Below, in pieces: positions 1 to 5,580 of a DNA stretch of 8,017 bases (positions are counted from its first letter, which is position 1; the number at the start of each line of letters is the position of its first letter). This DNA comes from Acidobacteriota bacterium (lineage in GTDB: Bacteria; Acidobacteriota; Thermoanaerobaculia; Gp7-AA8). The notes beneath the pieces are model-generated. The model made no database searches. It had not been told where the DNA came from and saw only the letters and a program-made list of their open reading frames with translations. The stretch lies in contig QHVX01000056.1 of assembly GCA_003222375.1 (NCBI GenBank), positions 20,730-28,746 on the forward strand, read 5' to 3'. The translations under genes were made by a program, and so were the position numbers.

Positions 1-338
1 GGCCGGTCCGACGGCGGCGCACTTCGCGGTTGCGCCGCGGTCAGCAGCGGCAGAATGCGTTTCCAACGCTGCTCCCTGCGCGCCTGCGTCACCACCAGGT
101 TCGTCGCGATCCGAAACAGATATGGCGTCAGCTTCTCCTCATCGCGGCACCTCGCCACGTTCCGATAAAACCTGACGAACGCATCCTGGGCCACTTCTTC
201 CGCACGCTCGCGTGAACGCGTGAGGTGCGTCAGGTAGTTGATCAGCGAGTGCTGATGCCTCTCGACAAAAATCGCGAAGGCATCTTCCTCGCCCGCCTGG
301 ATGCGCCTGACCAGCGCGCCGTCGTCCTCAGGCTCCAT
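1..338 (-). CDS. ECF-type RNA polymerase sigma factor, N-terminal part (3' end outside window)
   Basis: This is the first 112 codons of a sigma-70 family factor of the extracytoplasmic function (ECF) type; it reads out of the left edge of the window. Residues about 7-90 form a region 2 domain: an acidic start, then EEDAFAIFVERHQHSLINYL, the region 2.2 core EEVAQDAFVRFYRN (about 47-60), and the region 2.3/2.4 stretch LTPYLFRIATNLVVTQARR (about 70-88), which in this family melts and reads the -10 element. Region 4, which reads the -35, would lie beyond the edge. The ATG at 338 is fixed as the start by an in-frame TAG four codons upstream and by the lack of another start before region 2. No Shine-Dalgarno sequence precedes it. 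An ECF-like promoter at 349-373 would give an almost leaderless transcript. Any anti-sigma gene would normally follow outside the window. The family call is firm; the ECF subgroup and stimulus are unknown. Confidence 0.92.
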   Translation of the reverse strand, partial: MEPEDDGALVRRIQAGEEDAFAIFVERHQHSLINYLTHLTRSRERAEEVAQDAFVRFYRNVARCRDEEKLTPYLFRIATNLVVTQARREQRWKRILPLLTAAQPRSAPPSDR

Positions 339-348
339 CTGAGGAAAC

Positions 349-373
349 TACGCTCGAGGACGAAATTGGTTCC
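349..373 (-). promoter_or_regulatory. Putative ECF-type promoter of the sigma factor gene
   Basis: On the minus strand, GGAAC (373-369) is followed by 16 bases and then CGTA (352-349). This is the general layout of ECF-dependent promoters: an AAC-containing -35, a 16-17 base spacer and a CGT-type -10. It lies directly upstream of a gene that itself encodes an ECF sigma factor, so autoregulation is likely. Transcription would begin around 341-343, only 3-5 bases before the ATG at 338, which agrees with the absence of a ribosome binding site. Both elements are short, so a chance match is possible. Confidence 0.38.
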
Positions 374-393
374 CACTTCCCCCCGCCCGCCCG

Positions 394-425
394 GTTGGGA
401 GGTTGGGATGTTGGGGTGTTGGGCG
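394..425 (+). repeat. Array 1 of four degenerate octamers (GTTGGGNN)
   Basis: Four consecutive 8-base units are visible: GTTGGGAG (394-401), GTTGGGAT (402-409), GTTGGGGT (410-417) and GTTGGGCG (418-425). The first six bases are constant and the last two vary. A matching array in the opposite orientation lies at 783-814, on the other side of the small ORF. The array contains four G-tracts separated by 5-base loops. I do not recognise a named repeat family. Confidence 0.85.
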
Positions 426-453
426 AAACGGCACGCAGATACGTATTTCGGTT

Positions 454-759
454 ATGCCTCCGCGAATAGAGATTGCGAAACCTGATATCGCAGGCCGACT
501 CAACGCCGTTTGCATAGGCGGTTCGGTCGTGATGTTGATGGCGCTGTGTCTGGGGATAACCGATCCCTATGCGATGTCGATTTTGTTAGCGCCTGGAACC
601 TTGATGATTTTGCTTGGTGCCCCAGTATTTGTTTTGACGAGCTGCTGGCTTTTGCTGCAGCGTCGTTTCTCAGTCGTTGGGATCCGTGGCTTGATTTTCT
701 TCGGGCCAATCGCTTGTATCGTTCTCTTGGCGTGGTTCGGTCCCTCGTTTTTTGATTAG
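454..759 (+). CDS. Small hypothetical membrane protein, three predicted TM helices
   Basis: This 101-residue protein is not recognised. It has a polar N-terminus (residues 1-17) and three hydrophobic segments at about 18-36, 43-68 and 77-97, separated by a short acidic turn (TDP) and a basic loop (QRRFSVVGIRG). This is a believable polytopic inner-membrane pattern rather than random translation. The ATG at 454 is preferred because a longer reading from TTG at 403 would translate the octamer array. No clear Shine-Dalgarno sequence precedes it. It is the only + strand gene in the window. It diverges from the sigma factor gene, converges with the TPR gene and sits between the two inverted octamer arrays. 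It uses ATA, TTG, TTA and TTT codons more freely than its GC-rich neighbours, which suggests an accessory or transferred origin. It could still be a chance ORF; homologues would settle that. Confidence 0.45.
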   Translation: MPPRIEIAKPDIAGRLNAVCIGGSVVMLMALCLGITDPYAMSILLAPGTLMILLGAPVFVLTSCWLLLQRRFSVVGIRGLIFFGPIACIVLLAWFGPSFFD

Positions 760-782
760 GGAAACCAGACATGATGCGGGCC

Positions 783-814
783 GTCCTAACCGCCCAACAT
801 CCCAACGTCCTAAC
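783..814 (-). repeat. Array 2 of four degenerate octamers (GTTRGGNN), inverted relative to array 1
   Basis: Read on the minus strand, four consecutive 8-base units occur: GTTAGGAC (814-807), GTTGGGAT (806-799), GTTGGGCG (798-791) and GTTAGGAC (790-783). Two of these match units of array 1 at 394-425 exactly. The array starts two bases after the stop codon of the TPR gene (stop at 817-819) and ends 23 bases past the stop of the small membrane ORF, so it fills the convergent intergenic space. There is no hairpin plus U-run inside it, so it is not an obvious intrinsic terminator. Confidence 0.85.
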
Positions 815-816
815 TA

Positions 817-3051
817 CTACCGCGCGTCCTGGAGCTGCTTGATGCGCGTGGCGACGTCGCGATAGCCGGTATTCAGGCCGTAGACCTCCATGAAGGCCTT
901 CTGGGCGTTCTCAGAGTCGCCGACCTCCACGTACGCCGATCCGAGGTCGTAGAGCAGGCCGAGGTGCTCCTCTTCCCTGATCTCGGGCATCTCGAGGCCT
1001 TTGCGATACCACTTGATCGCGAGCTGCGGCATTCCTTTTTCGAGGAAGCAGAGGCCGAGCATCGACGCGCACTCGACGGCGCGCTTGTGGTCTTTCGCAG
1101 CCAACTGGAACTCGCCGATCGCTTCGTCGATGAGACCCATCTCCTTGTACGCGATGCCGAGGTTGTAGTGCGTGTCGTAGTCTTCGCTGTCGAGCTGCTG
1201 TTCGACGCCCTTCTTGAATTCCTTGAAGATCTCTTCGAGCGATTGCTCGTCTTCCGAAAGCGAAATCTGCTCGCCAGCTTCGGCAACGAGTTCTGATTCG
1301 AGCTCCGCGGCGAGATCGAAAAAGTTCTCTTCGTCGGTGAAAAGATTCTCTTCCTGCGCCGCCGACACAACCGGCGCGGGTGGTGGGGGAGCGGCGGGGG
1401 CCGGAGGCGGTGGCGGGGGCGGTGCGGCGGGGAATTCGTCCTCGTCGGGAATTGCCGACAACAATTCGCTTTCGATTTCAGATCGTGACAACGCGGGCGG
1501 CTTTGCCGCCGGCTTGGGCGGGGGCGGGGGAGGCGCGGCCTTGGGTGGGGGCGGCGGGGCAGGTTTGGGGGCGGCCGCTTTCGGCGGCGGTGCCGCTTTC
1601 GCTTTTGCGGCGGCGGCAACTGCTTCGGCTGCCGCGAAGGCGGTGTCGAGGCGTTTCTTGCGCTTCGCGAGGTCGCTGTCGCCCGGGAAACGCGCGCCGA
1701 GCTCGTCGAACTTCGCACGCGCTTCTTTGAGCTTGCCGCCTCCGATCAGTTGATCGAGCTGCCCGAGATCCTCGGGCTTGAGCGTTTCCTCTTCGAACTC
1801 GATTTGTGCTTCCAGCTCCGGCTCCGGCGAAACAACTGCCTCGACTCCGAAGAACGGTTGTTCCTCGGCCGGCGGCTCTTCGCCGAGCGAAAGCTCCGGG
1901 CCGGTGTCGAACGTTATGACAGTTTCTTCTGCAGGTTCGGGAGCTTCGGCTTCAATCTCGAGATCGAGGCTCGGTTCGACTTTGAGGCTGAGCTCTTCTT
2001 TCGCCGGCGGTGGCGGCGGAGCCGCTGCGGGCGCAGGACGTTTGCCGGCCGCTGGAGCGCCGAATGAATGTCCGCGCAATGCGAACTCGTGCTTGACGAC
2101 GTCGACGGTCTCGGCATCGCCTTTCTCATTCAGAAGCGAGACGTACTGATTCGCGGCCGATCGCGCGCCGTCGAGATCACCCTCGTCGAGCAGAATGCGG
2201 AACAGCTTGTCGTGGGCCCCCAGATGTTTCGGTGCGCGATCGATGACCGCGCGCAGGTGTTCGGTGGCCTTTTCGGCGAGTCCGTATTTCGCGAAGACTT
2301 CCGCCTCGGTCAAATGCTCGGTGATGAAGTCGAGATCGTCGCCGCCCTCCTCCGCGCTCACCGAAGTCTCGGTTTCCGTCGATTCCATCGGGAGTGGCGG
2401 ACCGGGAGCGGCAGAGAAGCCGCCGAGATCGAGATCCATCGACGGCGACGCATTGAGATCGTCGAGCGAAATCGACGCGGGCGCCTCTTCTTCGAGGCTC
2501 TCCATCGTCGGCACCGGCTCTTCGATTTCCATGATCGGCGGTGGTGATGGCGCCTCGCGACGCGGCGGCGGTGCAGGTGCTTCGCGGCGCGGCGGCGGTG
2601 CGGGTGCTTCGCGGCGCGGCGGCATCGTGTCGACGCCACCGCCGCCCGTCTTCGACTTCACGAACTGCAGCTTGTTGCGATGTTGCGCGTTCTGGGGCTC
2701 GCGTTGGATCAGCTTCTCGAGCACGACCGACGCTTTGTCGTAGTGCCCCTTCGCGATGTGCGCCTCGGCGAGGCTGTTCATCGAGGCCAGGATGTTTGTC
2801 TCTTCGTTCAGCCGCGTATACGTCACAACGAGACGTTCGAGCGTCGGAACGTGACCGGGGTCGACTTTGAGAATGCGATTGAGCGCCTCGACGGCCGCAT
2901 TGCGCTCGCCACGGCTCAGCGCCTTGTCGACGATGAACGCGATCATCTCGAGCGCTTTATCGAGATTGTTCTGCTTGAGATAGAGCTCCGCCAGCGCCTC
3001 GCGAGTCGCCGGTTCGTTCGGATCGGCGGCCAGCGCGCGCTCCAGCGAGCT
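817..3051 (-). CDS. TPR scaffold protein, middle and C-terminal part (downstream of a frameshift)
   Basis: This is the larger part (744 residues) of a long tetratricopeptide-repeat protein whose N-terminus is at 3769-3053 in another frame. The reading resumes in register at 3051 with SSLERALAADPNEP and more TPR helices. The first ATG in this frame (2946) lies inside a TPR and has no ribosome binding site, so it is probably not a real start. Numbering the restored 983-residue protein: TPRs to about 370; a Pro/acidic linker with three RREAP-type repeats (about 384-411); a helical block at about 481-564 (TEAEVFAKYGLAEKATEHL); an acidic linker; a helical pair at about 663-711; Pro/Ala-rich tracts at about 725-800; and C-terminal TPRs at about 844-983 (THYNLGIAYKEMGLIDEAI). 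There is no signal peptide or membrane segment, so it should be cytoplasmic. The layout suggests a protein-binding scaffold; the partner and process are unknown. Confidence 0.85.
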   Translation of the reverse strand, partial: SSLERALAADPNEPATREALAELYLKQNNLDKALEMIAFIVDKALSRGERNAAVEALNRILKVDPGHVPTLERLVVTYTRLNEETNILASMNSLAEAHIAKGHYDKASVVLEKLIQREPQNAQHRNKLQFVKSKTGGGGVDTMPPRREAPAPPPRREAPAPPPRREAPSPPPIMEIEEPVPTMESLEEEAPASISLDDLNASPSMDLDLGGFSAAPGPPLPMESTETETSVSAEEGGDDLDFITEHLTEAEVFAKYGLAEKATEHLRAVIDRAPKHLGAHDKLFRILLDEGDLDGARSAANQYVSLLNEKGDAETVDVVKHEFALRGHSFGAPAAGKRPAPAAAPPPPPAKEELSLKVEPSLDLEIEAEAPEPAEETVITFDTGPELSLGEEPPAEEQPFFGVEAVVSPEPELEAQIEFEEETLKPEDLGQLDQLIGGGKLKEARAKFDELGARFPGDSDLAKRKKRLDTAFAAAEAVAAAAKAKAAPPPKAAAPKPAPPPPPKAAPPPPPPKPAAKPPALSRSEIESELLSAIPDEDEFPAAPPPPPPPAPAAPPPPAPVVSAAQEENLFTDEENFFDLAAELESELVAEAGEQISLSEDEQSLEEIFKEFKKGVEQQLDSEDYDTHYNLGIAYKEMGLIDEAIGEFQLAAKDHKRAVECASMLGLCFLEKGMPQLAIKWYRKGLEMPEIREEEHLGLLYDLGSAYVEVGDSENAQKAFMEVYGLNTGYRDVATRIKQLQDAR
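2552..2626 (-). repeat. 27-bp tandem repeat inside the TPR gene
   Basis: Two full 27-base copies (2552-2578 and 2579-2605) and a third partial copy (2606-2626) follow one another with only a few substitutions. On the coding strand they give three copies of a RREAPAPPP-like nonapeptide in the first proline-rich linker. The unit is a multiple of three, so changes in copy number would lengthen or shorten the linker without breaking the frame. Confidence 0.85.
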
Positions 3052-3769
3052 TTTCGCTGAGCTTCGGGCTGTTCTTGTTCGTGTCGAGCGCGGTCTCGAC
3101 GATCGACTGCGCGCTGCTGAAATCCTTCGCCTCGATCAGCGCAACGACCAGCGACTCGACGAGATCGACGTTCTTCGCATCGATCTTCAACGCCTTCTTG
3201 AAGACCTGGACGGCTTCGTCGAGCATGCCGCGCTTCAGCAGCATGCGGCCGACGCGGTCGTACTCTTTCAGCGCTTCCCCGGTCTGGCCCGCTTGCGAGT
3301 GCAGATCGGCGAGCTTGACGTGGACGTTGATCGCGTTCGGGTCGAGCTCGGAGATCTTGCGGTAGATCATCAGCGCGTTGCCGGGATCTCCGTGCTTGAT
3401 GTAGTAGTCGGCGAGAACCTGGTACTGGCTCTTGGCCTCCATCGCGAGACCCTGCTTCGCGTACAGGTCGGCAAGCTTCGCGTAGACATCGAGCTTCGAC
3501 GGATCGAGCTTGTTGATCTTTTTGTAGATCGCGATGGCTTTGAGGAAGAAGCCATCCTTGCCGTAGTGGTCGGCGATCTTGGCGAACGTCCTGACCGCTT
3601 CGTCGGTGCGGTTGATGCGCACCCACAGATCGCCGATGCGATTCAGCGTGTTGACGTCGTTTGGATTGTCGTCGAGAAGCCGTTCGTACTCTTTGATGGC
3701 CGGCTCGATTTTGCCTTTGGCAACGAGCTTCTCGGCATCGGCGATCACCTTATCGCGCTTGATCGCCAT
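2957..3769 (-). CDS. TPR scaffold protein, N-terminal part (upstream of a frameshift)
   Basis: This is the N-terminal part of the same TPR protein that continues at 3051-817. Residues 1-239 are regular helical repeats: KIEPAIKEYERLLDDNPND (about 20-38), LWVRINRTDEAVRTFAKIA, FFLKAIAIYKKINKLDPSK, YAKQGLAMEAKSQYQVLA, GDPGNALMIYRKISELDPN, and GMLDEAVQVFKKALKIDAKN. The last 31 residues of this frame (after about 3053) lose TPR character and turn Arg/Gly-rich (ARAGRRSERTGDSRGAGGAL), as expected for out-of-frame reading, before a stop at 2957. The ATG at 3769 overlaps the end of rnhB by 20 bases, so the gene may be translationally coupled to the ribosomal cluster; only a weak G-rich stretch precedes it. 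There is no signal peptide. If the frameshift is real, the cell would make a truncated 270-residue TPR protein. Confidence 0.85.
   Translation of the reverse strand: MAIKRDKVIADAEKLVAKGKIEPAIKEYERLLDDNPNDVNTLNRIGDLWVRINRTDEAVRTFAKIADHYGKDGFFLKAIAIYKKINKLDPSKLDVYAKLADLYAKQGLAMEAKSQYQVLADYYIKHGDPGNALMIYRKISELDPNAINVHVKLADLHSQAGQTGEALKEYDRVGRMLLKRGMLDEAVQVFKKALKIDAKNVDLVESLVVALIEAKDFSSAQSIVETALDTNKNSPKLSEKLAGARAGRRSERTGDSRGAGGALSQAEQSR
3051..3054 (-). other. Apparent single-base frameshift in the TPR gene (A4 run on coding strand)
   Basis: Reading on the minus strand, frame 1 is TPR-like down to the Glu codon at 3055-3053, and a second frame is TPR-like from 3051 onward. Dropping one A of the four at 3054-3051 joins them as LSE then SSLERAL. 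The span 3769-817 is 2953 bases, one more than a multiple of three (984 codons with the stop), which fits exactly one inserted base. A minus-one slip at this run would enter the third frame, not the correct one, so standard -1 programmed frameshifting does not explain it. Confidence 0.85.
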
Positions 3770-4385
3770 CCGCGTCCCGCCCGAACAGTAGCATCGATTC
3801 TTCTACCCCTTCGAATGATTTCCTGTGAATTGGACTCGGGCCGTGAACCTTCAATGCGGCCTGATGGCCTTCCGTCGCATACCCCCGGTTGTGGCGAAAA
3901 TCATAAACGGGGTAACGGTCATGATACGACTCCATCAGCAAATCGCGATAGACCTTCGCGACGACCGAGGCCGCCGCGATCGAGACGCTCCGTTTGTCGC
4001 CCTCGATCAGGGGGATCTGCGGCATCTCCAGCGACTCGATCATGACGGCATCCAGCAGCAGGATATCGGGACGCACCGGCATCTGGTCCACCGCTTCAGC
4101 CATCGCGAGCTTGCTCGCGCGCAGAATGTTGATCGAGTCGATCGCGTGCGGCTCGACCACGCCGACAGACACTGCACGCGCGCGGGCAACGATGTGGCGG
4201 CAGACGGACAGGCGGTCGATGCCGTCGAGCATTTTCGAGTCGTTGACGCCCAGCAGCGTGGGCTCGAGGTCGAGGATGACGCAGGCGGCGACCACGGGAC
4301 CGGCAAGACAGCCGCGTCCCACTTCGTCAGTGCCCGCGATCGCTCGAAAACCAAAATCGCGAAGCCGGCGCTCGATCACCGACAT
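3750..4385 (-). CDS. rnhB: Ribonuclease HII
   Basis: RNase HII cleaves the RNA strand of RNA/DNA hybrids, nicks at single ribonucleotides left in DNA, and starts ribonucleotide excision repair. The protein from the ATG at 4385 has 211 residues, close to typical lengths (about 200-255). Family motifs are clear: AGTDEVGRGCLAGPVV with catalytic D20 and E21 and the GRG loop (23-25) that senses the ribonucleotide; DSK at about 49-51; LLLDAVMI with D112; GDKRSVSIAAASVVAKVYRD with D130; and RGYATEGH with the conserved Tyr at about 169. The frame stays open upstream to 4532, but the next ATG (4523) would overlap rplS by 86 bases; TTG at 4403 is a possible alternative start. Residues just upstream (RSVYDKLFAELARIAE) look helical and might be translated. 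It follows rplS and overlaps the TPR gene by 20 bases, which fits one operon. Confidence 0.94.
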   Translation of the reverse strand: MSVIERRLRDFGFRAIAGTDEVGRGCLAGPVVAACVILDLEPTLLGVNDSKMLDGIDRLSVCRHIVARARAVSVGVVEPHAIDSINILRASKLAMAEAVDQMPVRPDILLLDAVMIESLEMPQIPLIEGDKRSVSIAAASVVAKVYRDLLMESYHDRYPVYDFRHNRGYATEGHQAALKVHGPSPIHRKSFEGVEESMLLFGRDADGDQAR

Positions 4386-4437
4386 CTCGGCGATGCGCGC
4401 CAACTCCGCGAAGAGTTTGTCGTAGACGCTCCGCTTC

Positions 4438-4788
4438 TTAGGCTTCCCGCTTCTCTTCGATGCGAGCGGCTTTTCCGCGGAGATCCCGGAGGTAGTAGAG
4501 CTTTGCGCGACGGACCCGGCCATGGCGTTCAACCTCGATACGATCGATCGACGGTGAATAGAGGGGAAACATCCTCTCCACGCCCACCCCGCCCGAGACT
4601 TTGCGGACCGTGAACATCTGACGGGTTCCGCCTCCCTTGCGCGAGATCACGATGCCCTGGAAGATCTGGATGCGCTCTTTGTCGCCTTCCTTGACCTTGA
4701 CGTGCACCTTGACGGTGTCGCCGGGCTCGAAGTTCGGGATGTCTGTGCGAGCCTCCCGCGACTCGACTAATTTCATGATTTCAGGCAT
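4438..4788 (-). CDS. rplS: 50S ribosomal protein L19
   Basis: L19 is a large-subunit protein at the interface with the 30S subunit. The 116-residue length is normal for the family. Recognisable stretches are FEPGDTVKVHVKVKEGDKER (about 20-39), IQIFQGIVISRKGGG (about 40-54), FTVRKVSGGVGVERMFPLYS (about 59-78) and the basic tail region VERHGRVRRAKLYYLRDLRG. The ATG at 4788 has a good ribosome binding site (GAGG six bases upstream). A 72-base gap with small hairpins separates it from trmD, so it may have its own leader control. The order trmD-rplS-rnhB is common in bacteria. Confidence 0.98.
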   Translation of the reverse strand: MPEIMKLVESREARTDIPNFEPGDTVKVHVKVKEGDKERIQIFQGIVISRKGGGTRQMFTVRKVSGGVGVERMFPLYSPSIDRIEVERHGRVRRAKLYYLRDLRGKAARIEEKREA

Positions 4789-4801
4789 GTTGTACCTCGT
4801 T

Positions 4802-4852
4802 GGTTCGACAGCGAACGCCTAATTTTACCTTGGTTCGCGCGCCCGTAGAACC
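4802..4852 (-). promoter_or_regulatory. rplS leader with two small inverted repeats
   Basis: In the trmD-rplS gap, on the minus strand, GGTTC (4852-4848) can pair with GAACC (4836-4832) across an 11-base loop. Further downstream, GTTCG (4816-4812) pairs perfectly with CGAAC (4807-4803) around a 4-base loop, just before the rplS ribosome binding site. The sequence CGAACCA occurs twice, so the first arm could also pair with the second copy and give an alternative fold. Leader-mediated control is possible, but the stems are short. Confidence 0.3.
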
Positions 4853-4860
4853 ACCCGACG

Positions 4861-5580
4861 CTACGATTCATTCTCGATGCGCCGGAGAATCGCCTTCGAC
4901 TCCTCATCGAGGTCCGCGCTTTTCAACAGATCAGGCCGCTTTTTGAGCGTCTCGCGCAGCGATTGCTCCTTCCGCCACTTGCGGATGTTTTCGTGATGCC
5001 CGGAGAGCAAGATCTCCGGCACGCGACGGCCGCGGATCTCCTCCGGACGCGTGTAGTGCGGATAGTCGAGCAGCCCTTCGTAAAACGAGTCCGCGACGAC
5101 CGAGTCAGCATTACCGACAACGCCTTCGACGAGGCGCCCGACGGCATCCGCCATCAGCATGGCCGGCAATTCGCCGCCAGAGACCACAAAATCCCCGATC
5201 GAGAGCTCTTCCGGATGGAGGATCTCGCGCACGCGCTCGTCGAATCCCTCGTAGCGGCCGCAGAGAAAAACGACATGCTTTTTCATCAATAGTTCTTGTG
5301 CAATATTCTGGTCGAATCGCCGGCCTTTCGGCGATGTCATGACCAGGTGTCCGCCCCCGATTTTTTCGACTGCGCGCAAGACCGGTTCCGCGAGCATGAC
5401 CATGCCCGGCCCGCCGCCGTAAGCCTCGTCATCGGTCGATCGGTGTTTGTCGGTTGCAAATTCGCGCAGATCCCACACGCGCACGTCGATCAGCCCCTGC
5501 TTGACGCCGCGCGCGATCACGCCTTCGGCGAGGAGTGGGTCGAACATGCGCGGGAAGATCGTGACGACATCAATCCTCAT
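4861..5580 (-). CDS. trmD: tRNA (guanine-N1)-methyltransferase TrmD
   Basis: TrmD uses S-adenosylmethionine to make m1G at position 37, next to the anticodon, and so prevents +1 frameshifting. The 239-residue protein is close to the family's usual length and shows its signatures: MRIDVVTIFPRMFDPLL at the N-terminus; DEAYGGGPGMVM (51-62); the trefoil-knot SAM-binding segments LCGRYEGFDERV (107-118) and SIGDFVVSGGELPAM (127-141); DSFYEGLLDYPHYTRP (165-180), where D165 corresponds to the catalytic Asp; and SGHHENIRKWR (193-203). The frame is open up to 5652, but ATG 5580 is the start: it begins the conserved MRIDVVTIFP and has GGAGG seven bases upstream. It overlaps the end of rimM by 11 bases. 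Confidence 0.98.
   Translation of the reverse strand: MRIDVVTIFPRMFDPLLAEGVIARGVKQGLIDVRVWDLREFATDKHRSTDDEAYGGGPGMVMLAEPVLRAVEKIGGGHLVMTSPKGRRFDQNIAQELLMKKHVVFLCGRYEGFDERVREILHPEELSIGDFVVSGGELPAMLMADAVGRLVEGVVGNADSVVADSFYEGLLDYPHYTRPEEIRGRRVPEILLSGHHENIRKWRKEQSLRETLKKRPDLLKSADLDEESKAILRRIENES

Noticed and set aside
225..485. Short + strand ORF crossing the start of the sigma factor gene and array 1.
   Set aside because: Its first half is antisense to conserved sigma region 2 and its second half translates the octamer repeats; no independent coding signal.
1214..1753. Long + strand ORF rich in Gly, Ala and Ser opposite the TPR gene.
   Set aside because: It is the antisense reading of the proline/alanine-rich linker; GC-rich tracts with few stop codons keep all frames open. 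No ribosome binding site or recognisable domain.
2943..3626. Minus-strand ORF in the third frame across the TPR gene, considered as the continuation after the frameshift.
   Set aside because: Its translation is Arg-rich with no TPR pattern, and it ends before reaching the C-terminal TPR frame; the frame open from 3051 continues the repeats correctly.
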